A DNA stretch of 64,000 nt from Hyposmocoma kahamanoa (lineage: Eukaryota > Arthropoda > Insecta > Lepidoptera > Cosmopterigidae): the NCBI RefSeq assembly GCF_003589595.1, contig NW_020654289.1:359426-423425 (forward strand). Reading direction: 5' to 3'. The first letter of the stretch is position 1; each line of letters opens with the position of its first letter. The notes under the pieces were generated by a model. The model made no database searches, was not told where the DNA came from, and saw only the letters and a list, made by a program, of their open reading frames with translations. The position numbers and the translations under genes were made by a program. Below are positions 11,956 through 22,760 of this stretch, one piece after another.

Positions 11956-12392
11956 CCTGAAAATTCATGTTACTAAGAAAAGGCTTCATATACTGAAGAA
12001 TGAGCCAGTCTTTTTGAACAATTTCGTAATGTACACGTTTAATTTGAATATTACTACCGGTAGCTTTTAACGCCAGGTGATCGAATCAATGTCAGTAATG
12101 TCATTCCCAAACGACACTGATTGATCTGTAGTTGTCTTTAAAAATCCTCCAACTCCATCCGGGGCCCCCGTGATTATTGCGAGTGTGGCCATGGCAAGGG
12201 TGCCCAGGAGTTGAAGGATTATTAAATAGAACTGCAGATCAAAGTGTCATTTGGAAACAACATTACTGATATTGATTCGTTTATCTCGCGTTGAAACCTG
12301 TCATTGATAATATTAAAATTAAACCTGTAGAAAATTACGAAATTGTAGAAAAAGACTGGCCTTTTCCTCGTAACATGAATTTTCTTAAGGTT
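11954..12392. repeat. 439-bp foldback element (two arms of about 200 bp)
   Basis: The left half (from 11954, 'aacctgaaaattcatgttac') is repeated in inverse orientation by the right half, ending at 12392 ('gtaacatgaattttcttaag' then 'gtt'). Other paired blocks are 'gccagtctttttgaacaa' (left, near 12006) with 'agaaaaagactggcc' (right, near 12349), and 'tcgaatcaatgtcagtaatg' (left) with 'attactgatattgattcg' (right). The arms differ at scattered bases, so this is an old palindrome rather than an assembly artefact. The centre (about 12155-12200) is GC-rich. There is no coding capacity. It may be a snapback MITE, or a source of hairpin RNA if transcribed with the intron. Confidence 0.8.
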
Positions 12393-12947
12393 GTAAATAA
12401 ATTTTATTGAATGTCAAGATGTTTCACCACTATGATATTCAATTATTTTTTGTGAAATTACTCCACTAGTTAGTTATAATTGTACCAAGTGTTATTTTTT
12501 TCAGGTTATTTGGAAAAAAGTAACAACTCTAAATTAGCATTCTGTGCCTTATTTTGCATCAAGCCTCAATGTCTCGATAAACCCACCGCATGTCCTCATG
12601 GTGAACATTTAAGTTTCTACAATTTATCTTCAGAAAACATTCCTAGAGATAGCGTAGTTTATCGTAGTTATTCAACTGCCAATGAAAACAACAATGAACT
12701 AAATTTTCGTGTTTGACGTTCTCAACAAAATCATTTAAACAATGATATCACCGTTAATTTAAGTAAAATACAAATTTAAAAGATCGCTAAGGTACAAATA
12801 GATAAAAAAGCAATTAAGTAATTTTTCGTTATCTGAAAAATTATGAATAACACTATCTTTCTTAAGTTTATTGGGATAAATAAACCACAATACTTTAAAA
12901 CAATTTTCGAAAGCGAACGTTATATTCAAAAATATCATAACAATTTA
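12393..12947. other. Unannotated intronic sequence
   Basis: AT-rich. The ORF at 12480-12716 has no recognisable domain. Confidence 0.45.
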
Positions 12948-13008
12948 AAATTTGGTGGCGTTTTTAAGTTAAGGTGGTAACACAAACTCCACCAAAACCA
13001 CCAAATTT
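12948..13008. repeat. Compact nested palindrome (TTTGGTGG/CCACCAAA)
   Basis: AAATTTGGTGG at 12948-12958 is perfectly inverted at 12998-13008. Inside it GGTGG (12973-12977) faces CCACC (12989-12993). More CCACCAAA motifs follow at about 13206 and 13366. The segment 13345-13372 ('ttgca.ccag..ttgaatat' then 'tgccaccaaa') resembles 9530-9557. Confidence 0.5.
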
Positions 13009-13375
13009 AACACACGTTAGATGAAATCTCAAAAAATAAATTACGGGAAAAAAAAGTAAAAGCGTAAAAATCAAACCGAGACGATTAAATTGTGATAAAA
13101 TAATGACAAAATTAGTCTCTTAATTTGGTTTCAGAATACGACCTTAGGATAAAACAAAAATTGAGCCCACCTGAAGCCAGGAAAGCTGAATATTTTTTGT
13201 CCCACGTGCCACCAAAGGGCATATAATTACTTTTTTGGCGGGAAATGGAACCCAGTGCCCATGTTTTTCGCTGCCAGGTCCTAATACACGACTGAGGCTT
13301 GCGCGGGGCAAGAACGTAATGGTTTTTAGTTAAACTACTTATCTGTTGCAACCAGTTGAATATTTGCCACCAAAA

Positions 13376-16019
13376 CTACAATTTTCGCGTGGACAAAGTT
13401 TGATCAAATACCCAGTCTCTCACATACTGGTAATTGCAATACTTTCAATGATTTTAGTTAGTGCTTCTAATAGTGAATAACATACATGGAATTGCTTTTC
13501 TTAAAAGCGTACACATTTTGCCAGAACGACTATTTTATACAATGTAACAGAAAGTGGACACACCAGCAAAATTGAAAATCGGGACATTAATATTTTTTAT
13601 TAATTATTATTGTGCAATGAATTTTTCGAAATTCTTGCCCTAAACTCATTTTACGTCTAATTAAACTATAAAAAATGAATCATTAATATTTCTTCACTTT
13701 ACACCTGGTTTCTCAGCTTGGACTCGTAAAATTTACGCATGAGATATTCACCCATTTAAACAAATGGAAGTTATAAAATTAAAACACAAATTGATTGCTT
13801 TTGCCTTTAAAAAGTGAAATTCTAAAGTTATATTGTAATATTAATTCAAATTGAAATACAATGTAATCAGCCTTGCAGCGAGCAATGTTTTCGTTATTTT
13901 TTCGATAATATATTCTTTATATTTTCGATAATTCGATACTCATGCAATAGTTTGTGCACTGTACTTAAACATCCTATCATCACAAAAAAACATATAGTAA
14001 AATATAATAAAAACAAATTTAACAAGTCTATCAAATTTTAAAAATAAAATAAAAATATTAATAAATTAATTTTGTAAAAATCTCCAATGTTTTACATTAT
14101 CACATCATTGAGGTAATTAAATAGTTGTAGATATACAATACTGAAAAACATGTCTTACATTAAATTGAATTTGAGCCGTGTCGTATGGCGTGTTCTTTAA
14201 CCAAGTCTTAGTACACACGCACGTAAAGCGATATACACTTCAAACGTTTGCGATTGAATTCCGCATCAATGGCAGAACTGTCTTCAAGGCCCGAGGGCAC
14301 ACAAAGCAAGTGTTCTAATAGGATTTCAGGCTGATGGAATCCGGACGAGCAACGCTGGGAATATTTGCCTAGATACTATTTGAAACCTGATTCAATCTAA
14401 TTGTAAATCGTATCGGTTTCGAATTCAGGATTTGGAAGGAATGAGGCAGTACGTTCATTTCGTTGTCATAAATGTCGATACAGCCCTGAAGCCGTTTAAA
14501 TTTGGACCAATGAAGACCCTGCTTTGTAATTACCTACCTTACCCGATCCATAGTGCATGGTTTTTTAAACTTTAACAAAGTCTTTGGTTGGATTAGTCGC
14601 TCAATTGTTTCATTTTCTTGTGCTTTTTATCTACGTGAGAAAATCCAAACAAGTCGAATTCTGAAAAATTAAAACTGTATTCTCTGATCAGCGTTTAGAG
14701 TTTAGATTTATTTAAGTAGTTTTTATACAGCTCCCCTGTTCCCGGCTGATCACGGTCACCTTCATTTCCAACGTGTAGCAATCGCGAAAACCTAAATATG
14801 CGACTCATACAGTTTGTATAGCTACGTATCTAGAATTTATTCATTGTCTTTTTGAATCTCATGTTAAGATTTGCTAAATTATTTATCGTGGGATTTGATT
14901 TGACATTGATAGAGTTAATTTACGTAAATATCTATAACTATTATGAATAAATAATACACACGTATATTCAAAGTCACCGTGACTAGATAAAGAAAGAATA
15001 ACTTTCGTTATCACGGGTGATCTGAAGATCGTCTTCTTAATTCGGCTTAAAGAGAGAATTCGAGTTTGATTGTTATCAATATCAGAAATTCCATCTGAAA
15101 ACAATCCACTTCGTCCTAACAATAACCCTGTAATCCTTTAAAATCCATTTCCACCGAAATCTTGATATACAAGATTTAAACTCGTAAGCTGCTTTCGAAG
15201 TGAGTAAAGTTGTTTCTAACAACATCTCGTTGCCTTCTTATACGGCAGTGGCGATGATGTCATAACGACTTTAATGGGATGGAAGAAGATAAATTATGTG
15301 GTCAAGAGAGAACTCTCTTTTTATAAAATGTTGACCCTTTTTTATCGTCATCGGCGGAGGGAAACCATTTCGGTGAAAGTGTGTTGGAGTTCTAATCCCA
15401 CCTCTGATTGCTACACGTTTCTCACAATTTTTACGATCCCATTTTGGCCCTTACGGCCTAGTGTGTTAAATTGTGGACGACGACTAAAAGCCCAGCCGTT
15501 ACGCTCTCCTACTTTATTAATGGCCATTATTAAATTGCTAAAGGTGTTTGAGTTGGGTACGTTATGAAATTGCTGTGTACAGGTTATCGTTGTTGTAAAC
15601 AATTTTAGGTCCCGCGGTCGGATGACTTCAATGTGTTTTAATTTGGCCTTAATGGATACTGCATTCCTATTTGTATTCATATTCTCTTCTGAGCATTCTG
15701 AATTTTATATTAACTGCGCTAAAGTTTAAAGCACTTTTCAACGTGGATAAAGTAAACTAAATGTAGTAATGTAATTGCTTCGTACGTGGGGAACAATGTC
15801 TGTTTCGAATGAACATTCCGAAAATCATAGTACACTAACCTAACCAAATAACAATGTTTCAAGCAAAGGTGACAATACACGAATCTGTGCTTTTGCACTC
15901 TGCCCTTTAAGCTTTATGTAAATATATCACAGTTAAGGGAGTACAACGGCACGAAGTTGTCTTTGTGTCATTCGCTACATTTGAATAAAAAGTAAAGTGG
16001 GTACACTGTGTTTATATTT
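13376..16019. other. Unannotated intronic sequence
   Basis: About 2.6 kb of AT-rich sequence without a coding region, RNA gene or repeat that I recognise. The ORFs at 14883-15122, 15274-15567 and 15411-15680 overlap each other in different frames and match nothing known to me. Confidence 0.5.
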
Positions 16020-16150
16020 AAAAAACTCCATGGACTTTTTTCTGTTTTTCGTTTAGGAGTGGATGCAATCTTATTGTACATTCAAAGTAAACAGTGCCTG
16101 TCTTAGACATTATTGCTAATATAGTGGGAAAACGTTGCTTCTCAATTAAT
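16020..16150 (-). repeat. Segment homologous to 56490-56575
   Basis: Shares a diverged stretch with 56490-56575: 'attca.agtaaaca.tgc', 'gaaaacgttgcttct.aatt' and neighbours. On the minus strand both copies can be read as a protein-like piece ending near 'VYFECTIRLHPLL' here. It may be a relic of the same LINE that surrounds the second copy. Confidence 0.4.
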
Positions 16151-16350
16151 AATAATAATAATAACGCACACACACATAGCCCCGCACTTGGGAAACCCTG
16201 TATCGCGGGTGCTATCGACACACACATGGACCACACCAAAACGCATGAGAGAAGTAAATGTAGGCCATACAAATATTTCACCCGGTCCGGTAATCGAACC
16301 CGGGTCCTCTGCGTGGCAGTTCAGCATGGTAACCGTTCATCCACGGAGCA
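16148..16350 (-). repeat. tRNA-derived SINE ('SINE B'), near complete
   Basis: Sense is on the minus strand. The 5' tRNA-like head near 16350-16285 has a B-box GGTTCGATTACC (complement of 16289-16300) and an A-box-like TGGATGAACGG. The body follows ('atttgtatggcctacattta', 'cgcgatacagggtttccc', 'gcggggctatgtgtgtgtgc'), then a (TTA)n tail at 16164-16148. SINEs are copied by LINE enzymes. The GTGTGTG plus (TTA)n end matches the end structure of the LINEs at 5.1-6.3 and 21.0-21.6 kb, which could have mobilised it. Confidence 0.8.
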
Positions 16351-16469
16351 ATTATGTGGTTGATGGTTCAAACACTTGAGTAAGTACCTTTGCCTTTACT
16401 TTCTTCTTTCTACGTACATTACTTATATGTAACGTGATTAGTAATCTTGCCAACGAAGTCAATGTCAAA

Positions 16470-16625
16470 TAATCATTTATTAACGTTTTCAAGTGTAAAC
16501 ATTTTTAAGCTACTTTTTAAACTACTGCTCGTTCAATACGCTGACCTCCCTGAGAAGAATGAGCAAGAAACTCTATGGATTGTTATTTTCAAATAAACTT
16601 ATAAATAATATGCTTTGGAATACAC
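16470..16625 (-). repeat. LINE D 3' fragment
   Basis: Shares 'ctgagaagaatgagcaagaa' and 'actcta.ggattg' with the fuller copy at 61450-61500 and the one at 55650-55680. It is part of the 3' UTR of the same LINE on the minus strand. Confidence 0.6.
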
Positions 16626-17150
16626 TTTGAATCACAGTTGTGTGGAATCTAGACTCACGTTGTCTTTCCATACTTCTTTATCTAAAATATACGATAGAAA
16701 CATCGTCAAAGAATGTTCACAGCCCTTGAGAAACGTGTAAAGTCCTTAATCCACTTTGGGCTGAAGTGGTGATGATGAGTAGAAGTTAGCCATGTTTGTT
16801 TTCTCAAATTTATATAATTACAGCGAGGTTACCTTTGTAGACAATTTAACCTTTTATTTATTTTTTAAAGCAAGCAGCTGTTACGGCTCGCTAAAAGCAA
16901 TAAATCTTTTTTTATATCTAGAATCAACGTTTTGCACAAAACAATAAAGGTTGTCGTTTGATATATATATTTATAATTAGTGATCAATTAGACAATTGCA
17001 AAAATAGGTCTAAAAGGATATTATGAAGTAGCGCCGAGCCGGTTAATTTACTTTTCGGTATAATTTGAAAATAAAATATTACTGGACTAATATATTTTAT
17101 TTATTTCATTTGTTTTAATTTCCTTGTAATGTAGGTTCGTCGAGTGGTTC
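16626..17150. other. Mostly unannotated; possible SINE tail at 16735-16780
   Basis: 'tccactttgggctgaagtgg' plus 'tgatgatgag' resembles the tail of the GATGAT-type lepidopteran SINE (compare 43330-43515). The remainder is AT-rich with nothing supported. Confidence 0.35.
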
Positions 17151-17405
17151 TTTTTTTATGATACTAGGTGACAGGACGAACAACTTATACTCTTGGCGGA
17201 AAGAGACACGCCTGCCCATAACAGTTGCAGACCACTCCTACTGCGCTTGTCACCCTGAGACATAAGTTGACAAGTCCCATGTGCCTGTAATTTTATCAGC
17301 ACCTCTAAACTTCCAAACCGGAACGCAGTAATGTTCACATTACTGCTTGGCGGCAGAAATAGGTAAGGTGGCAGTACTTCCCTGGCCGATCTTTTACGCA
17401 AGGTG
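17151..17405 (-). repeat. Repeat A copy with internal deletion
   Basis: Begins with the T-run (17151-17158) and 'actaggtgacaggacgaaca'. The middle is shortened ('cagaccactcctactgcgct'). It then follows the family through 'agttgacaagtcccatgtgc' to 'ggcagtacttccctgg' (17369-17384). Confidence 0.75.
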
Positions 17406-17571
17406 GTCTACGGCTATAAAACAGAATTTGTTTTGCGTTCTTGTAAATTTCATAAACTTTAATTGAAAAAGTTTTTTATTTAGTCAAGTTTGATTTAATC
17501 TACGCCAAACTGCCACAATTTTTAAATTTTAACTCTAAACAACACATTTTGATAATTTTAATTTTTATATA

Positions 17572-18135
17572 CAGGTGTCCCAAAACTCAACGATAACCTG
17601 GGAACAAGATGTTGCCTAGTTTGTAACAAAACAAAAAAAATATTTTAAAAATCGGAGTCATTTTTTTGTGATATAAGCATTTTATTGAAAAATGTTGAAA
17701 ATGTACGCCCTGTACACCATTTTTAAGTACTACAATTACAAATTTGCTAATTTTGATGTTCTGGTTTTTGTAACGGTAACCCAAATAGCCCAGCTAATAA
17801 GCACAATGCCAAAGAAAGCCCGAAGTGCTAAAGTTTCAGCACAAAAAATACTGTATTTAGTTTATTCTTGAAATTTTGAGCAGATATTTTTTCAAGGTAA
17901 CTTTGACACCCCATACTGTAAAAAAAATGTATCCTTACTACCATGGCAACTTGTTACAAAAATTGGCGCAACAAATTAAGATTAAAATACTAAAATGGTA
18001 TAAAACCTTCTACGCAGTGCTTCTTAAAAAAAATTATCTTGGTTTTTCTAAAAAGGGACCAATTTAGAAAGGTTACCTTTTCTGAGCGAAAATGGTTTTC
18101 AGTGACTCCTAGGTTAATTTAAGTTTCATATTCAT
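17572..18135 (+). repeat. Left long terminal inverted repeat (about 560 bp)
   Basis: Pairs with 19790-20346. Shared blocks include 'gataacctgggaacaagatg', 'atgtacgccctgtacaccat', 'caattacaaatttgctaatt', 'accttctacg.a.tgcttct' and, at the inner end, 'taggttaatttaagtttca'. Homology fades near 18135. Confidence 0.85.
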
Positions 18136-18270
18136 GTAGTCGTAGTTAGACTGACTGGTAATTATGATTGAGTAAGTATGATTGAGTGAGGCAAACAGTC
18201 GCAAAATTCCACATTTCTCGACAGATATAGGAATTTAAATAAAACTAATGAATAAATTATTATAATTTTA

Positions 18271-19270
18271 TTACAGACTACAGCAAAGGCTCAAACTGTT
18301 TTCCACCGGCATCAATACATGCACGGCAACCCTTAAAAATGACCTTTTCACCAATCGTGCATGTAGTCGTAAATTAATCTGTTGTACAGCTTCCGTGATT
18401 CTTCGTCGTAATTCGGCAACGTTTGATGTCGGTTTTGCATAAACTTTTTCTTTCAGACAACCCCAGTAAAAAAAGTCTTGGGGGTTCAAATCTAGAGAAC
18501 GGGATGGCTAAAAAATTGGACCATGGTGCCCAATCCATCGACCTGCGTACTCTTCATTCAGATATTCTCTCACTGGACGGGCATAATGAGCAGGACACCC
18601 GTCATGTTGATGAAAATGTGGTTCCCGGAATATGCTGAGTGGCACGTCTTCCAGTAGATCTGACAGATGATTTTGTAGAAAGTCCAGATAAGTTGCACCA
18701 TTTAAGGTTTCTGGCAGTCCCCCCATCCACAAGTTTATTTTAAATTGATACTGTGAATTATCTTCCCGCATTAAATGTGGATTTTCCACGCTCCAACTGT
18801 ATAAATTGTGAAGATTAAGATAACCGTCCTTTTTGCACGTTGTTTCATCGGTCCATAAAATTTTGTCCAAGAATTGTGGATCTTCATTGTATTTTTCAAG
18901 CATTTGTGAGAAAAAAGCGATCCGGCCGGGGAAGTCGCGAGGTAATAGACTTTGCACACGCTGCACGTAAGTAAGTAAGGGTGGAATCAGTTGCGTAGCA
19001 GAATACGATGTACACTGCTTTTTGGCACTCCCGTTTTTTCTTCTACGACGCGTACTGAAATGCTCGCGTCAGTGTCGATTTCTCGTAAAACCTCCTCATC
19101 ATAATCCATCGAAGGCCTACCTGTACTTCTCCCGCTACCAGGTAAACGACCTTCCGATAACAATCGGTGGACATTGATGAATATTCGATAGTCTGGATAT
19201 CGTTCAAGGTTCGGATATCACTCGCGATATAACCTGCTGACAGCATTAGCATTGCATCTGCATTCTCCAT
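18271..19270 (-). pseudogene. Degenerate DD41D Tc1/mariner transposase
   Basis: Transposase that would have cut the element at its inverted repeats. The N-terminus (about 19220-18990) reads in a broken frame 'RYPDYRIFINVHRLL', 'GRPSMDYDEEVLREI' and 'KTGVPKSSVHRIL', a helix-turn-helix region like the DUF4817-type N-terminus found in insect transposases. The catalytic core follows: 'ILWTDETTCKKDG' (first Asp), 'HQHDGCPAHYARPVREYL' (second Asp at 18603-18601), and 'LDLNPQDFFYWG' (third Asp at 18477-18475). The second and third Asp are 42 codons apart, giving DD41D spacing as reported for rosa/Visitor-type lineages rather than DD34D mariner or DD34E Tc1. A TAG stop sits ten codons before the third Asp. 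There is a stop and a frameshift around 18990, and a C-terminal stop near 18273. All three Asp are still present, so decay came from stops and frameshifts. Confidence 0.85.
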
Positions 19271-19789
19271 AAATCAAATGCATGTTAGCGTATTCTAACG
19301 CTGTGTATGGAGATGGCATAGTGTACAAAAATCCGAACAACTTGTACCACACCACAATAACGATGTTCAGAAGAAAGCCTGGTCAGTTCAGTTTCCGAAT
19401 GACAGGATAATCAAGTCCAAAATACACAGCCAAAGTCACGAAGTAATCAGAAACCGCTGTGAAATAGCCGTGTCGTTAGAAAATAGAGAAAAACAAAAGA
19501 TAAGACCCTAAAGCATGACAGGCACAACGCCGAATATAAACAATTACAAGAAATTACAAAAAGACCACGTTGCTACCTGCACATAAATAGATATAACTAT
19601 ATCGCTCGCAAATTTAAATTGTTTTACTGCCATCTCTTTCTATTAAGTCAAGGTACGGTGGTTTATGTTAAAAATTATTAAAATTACATTTTATTTTCTT
19701 GTTGTTACATTTGTCACTTAAATGTCGTCTCTAGCTAGCATTGCTGGTCTATTCTCGCTGCAAACTTAAGGGTGTATATCTCCCTCATA

Positions 19790-20346
19790 CTTACTACACG
19801 GATGTGAAACCTAAATTAACCTTAGAGGCCTGAAAGCCACTTAGACAAGGTGACCTTTTTAAATTGGCCCCTTTTTAGAAAAACCAAGATTATTTTTTCC
19901 AAGAAGCATGACGTAGAAGGTTTTGTACCATTTTAGAATCTTGTTTAATGTGACTTTTGTAACAAGTTGCCATGATAGTCCAGGTACATTTTTTTTACAA
20001 TATGGAGTGTCAAATTTACCTTGAAAAAAATCTGCTCAAAATTTCAAAAAAAAATTATATACAATATTTTTTTATGCTGAAACTTTAGCAATTAGAGCTT
20101 TCTCTGGCATTGTGTTTATTACCTGGGCTACTTGGGTTACCTTTACAAAAACTAGAACAGCAAAATTAGCAAATTTGTAATTGTGGTACTTAAAAATGGT
20201 GTACAGAGCGTACATTTTCAACATTTCTCATTAAAATGCTTATATTATAAAAAAAAAATTACTCCGATTTCTTAAACATTTTTTCTGGGTTGACAAACTA
20301 GGCAACATCCTGTTCCCAGGTTATCGTTGAGTTTTGGGATACCCTG
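19790..20346 (-). repeat. Right long terminal inverted repeat (about 555 bp)
   Basis: Inverted partner of 17572-18135, ending GGGATACCCTG at 20336-20346 next to the TA target site. Confidence 0.85.
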
Positions 20347-20599
20347 TATTAAAGCTACAAGTTTTTACTCACTGATAGAAATAGAACGCATACTTCCCAA
20401 TATGATGGAAAAAAATATTTATACCGTTGTACGCGGATAGGCTTCAAAGCAAAGAATCAAATATGAGAAAAATTGAATGTGGAAAATATGAAAGATTGAT
20501 CAACGGCCTGCAAAAACTATAATATATGGAGCTGATATTTGTGCACTTTTATAAGGTACACCCTGGTCAACTTCCGCCGAAAGTAAAAAATGTTCGAAA

Positions 20600-21246
20600 T
20601 TCAAATAAACAAGATGGCCGCCATACAAATGTCGAAGTCTCCTATCACGGAAACTATAAGAGATAGATAGGAGGTGCTGGAAGAAATGTCATAGAGGGTA
20701 ATAATGGTTAACTGCCTGTGTCAAAAAAAATTCAAGATGGCGAATTCAAAATGGCGGTCGAAGAAAAACTTGCTTCGATCCGACTGGAAATCGGCATGCG
20801 GAAGTCTTTAGAAACTTCTAATCATAATTTGAGGCCAAAATTTTTATGTCGTTATTTTTTAATATGGCTGCCATATGAGCGTTTTTTTCGATAAAAATAG
20901 CCGCTGAAAGAGATTTGCTCTGATTCGGCTGAAAATTGGCATATGGAGGCCTCTATAAGTACCAAATCATGAAGTTAAAGTCAAAGTCAAGAATTGGCTT
21001 TTAGCTTTAGATTAGCATGAAACCGAAGCGTTACTGTAGCAATTGGTATAAATTTTATTATTATTTTTTAATTAAACCAAAAATTGTTCCTTATCTTAAA
21101 ATTATAGCGAATGTTTTTTGTTTATGTGGCATTAATTTTCCATCACGAAATATTCCAATATCCACACTAACTCAGCCAAACACATACACCCACACACACA
21201 CACACGCACGCACGCACGCACGCACGCACGCGCGCACGCGCACGCG

Positions 21247-21277
<31 letters not shown>

Positions 21278-22260
21278 TCGTACACAAAATTACAGATATA
21301 TTTATCACAATTTGCATATTACAATGTATCCAACTTGTTATATAATTATTACTTAGAGCACTTTTTATCGAGACTTTTAATAATAGATTCTTTCACTTTA
21401 TTTTTTGTATTAAATTTTTAATTTTATTTTTCTCATGAAATAGACTTAAGCCTTGTCAAAATTTGGGAGAGGACACTGGCTCCTGTCACACAGGTTATAC
21501 CTAGCTCAAAAGTCAGGGACTTCATCAATATGTTGTAATCTATTTTGTGACAATAAATATTATTATTATTATTATTATAATAATTTGTAATCAAAACTTG
21601 TTTTTCGCCACTTTCGAATAAGGCTGTCACAGGAGCGTTCGTTGCAACAGAAAAAAAATTGCACTGATCCCTTTGAAAATTGGCATGTTTGTGGGTCTCT
21701 AGGAGTGCTTGATAATAATTTGTGATTAAAATTGGTTTTTCGCCATTTTTGATTATGGCCGCCATACAAGCGTTTATAAAAATTAGCTCTAATTCAACTG
21801 AAAACCGGTATGTGGGAGTTTCTATCGCTGTTTGATGATAATTTGCGGTCAACATTTATATTTCGCCTTTTTTCAATATGACTGCCATACAAACTCTTTT
21901 AGCGGCAGATAAAAATTTGCTCTAATTCGATTGAAAATGGACATGTCAGGGTCTCTATGAGTGTTAAATTTATTTTTCGTCATTTTTCACTATGGCAGCC
22001 ACACAACCTTTTTTGGCGATTCATAAAAATTTCTTTTAATTCGACTGAAAATGGCATGGCTTCAATCATAATTTGGAGTAAAAATTTTGTTTCCATCGTT
22101 TTTCGATATAGCCGTAATTTTTTACGTAAATGGCTGTTGAAAAAACTTGCTTTGTTCGGGCTGAAAATTGGTACACAAAGAAGTCCAAGATTGTTTGATA
22201 ATAATTAGTAGTCGAAATATATTTTTGCAATTTTTAAATATGGCCTCCATTAAAGAGCTA
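20600..22260. repeat. Irregular tandem array (units of about 114-138 bp), interrupted
   Basis: A unit containing 'tatggccgccatacaagcg', 'tctgattcgactgaaaat', 'ggcatgtgggagtctcta' and 'tttgataataatttg' is repeated head to tail with strong divergence. The anchor 'atggc(c/t)gcc' or its variants begins at about 20613, 20751, 20865, then 21622, 21755, 21878, 21992, 22108 and 22240. The stretch from about 21000 to 21590 is a LINE tail inserted in the array. No unit keeps an ORF in common, so it looks like a non-coding satellite-like repeat. Confidence 0.75.
21000..21590 (+). repeat. LINE 3' end with CA/CG microsatellite
   Basis: AT-rich sequence, then a (CA)n/(CGCA)n/(CA)n run at 21180-21278, then a UTR with 'ggacactggctcctgtcaca' (21472-21491) and AATAAA (about 21551), ending in (TTA)n at 21555-21586. 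The order CA-rich UTR, GGA...CTG(T/A)CACA...AGGT, AATAAA and TTA tail parallels the LINE at 5.1-6.3 kb, so it is probably a related family. The ORFs reported over the CA run on both strands are simple-repeat artefacts. Confidence 0.65.
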
Positions 22261-22479
22261 TATAATTTTTTTTAAAACAAAGTGATAAGTGCTGAGGCCG
22301 TAGGCCGAGGTCCGCACGCCATCTTACGGAGGTAATACACGGAAACGTAATAGATTACGAGTACAAGATCTCACAATTATAAAAATGTAAGGCATACTTC
22401 CCGATGTAGTGGAAATGAGATACTTATTATAGCGTTTTTGTATCTCAACCGTCTCTCTGTTAGATTCCATTTTCTTGAA
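22261..22479. other. Unannotated sequence
   Basis: Includes a GC-richer stretch at 22288-22325 with 'gaggccgtaggccgaggtcc' that I cannot assign. Confidence 0.35.
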
Positions 22480-22690
22480 AGTTATAACAAAGAGAAGTAT
22501 TTAGAGCTAAAAAATGCCAAACTACTATGAATTTCCTGTACTATGAACACCAAAACAACGATAACCTAGAATACTCAGACCAAAACCTACTTAGAAATGT
22601 TCGTTTCCTAAATTGGCCCAAATCGGGAATCGACCTCCTCATCAAGCGCCCATAGTACTGACTGCTGTGCCACCGAAGAGCATGAGCACA
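22480..22690 (-). repeat. tRNA-derived SINE ('SINE E'), with GC-rich sequence upstream
   Basis: On the minus strand a tRNA-like head (about 22690-22620) has a B-box GGTCGATTCCC (complement of 22625-22635) and an A-box-like GGCACAGCAGTCAGTAC. The body follows: 'ttctaagtaggttttggtct', 'gagtattctaggttatcg', 'gtgttcatagtacaggaaat' and 'gccattttttagctctaaat'-like sequence down to about 22480. This body is familiar from lepidopteran SINEs. The GC-rich stretch at 22690-22760 has a short hairpin (CCCCACC...GGTGGGG) and may be the 5' part of the same or another repeat. Confidence 0.65.
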
Positions 22691-22760
22691 CCCCGTAAAC
22701 TGAACCCGTCCACGCGCCGCAGGCCGAGCCCGACCCCACCGTAGGTGGGGTACAGGACTC

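Larger units (their letters stand above)
17572..20346 (-). mobile_element. Tc1/mariner-superfamily transposon with long terminal inverted repeats (DD41D type)
   Basis: Complete element of 2,775 bp. It is flanked by TA at 17570-17571 and 20347-20348, the target duplication of this superfamily. The ends begin CAGGTGTCCCAAAACTC on the left and, inverted, CAGGGTATCCCAAAACTC on the right. The inverted repeats are unusually long: matching continues from 17572 to about 18135 and from about 19790 to 20346, roughly 560 bp each with scattered differences and small indels. Between them lies one degenerate transposase on the minus strand. The AT-rich arms would fold into a long stem if transcribed. It lies in the first intron of the DIP-like gene, with its transposase on the same strand as the host gene. 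Decay of the ORF shows that it is inactive. Confidence 0.9.

Noticed and set aside
16285..16350. True tRNA gene at the SINE B head
   Set aside because: It continues into a SINE body and tail shared by several copies, and the arms do not form a full clover-leaf.
21017..21421. ORFs on both strands over 21132-21421 rich in His-Thr or Cys-Val
   Set aside because: They are translations of the CA/CG microsatellite, not proteins.
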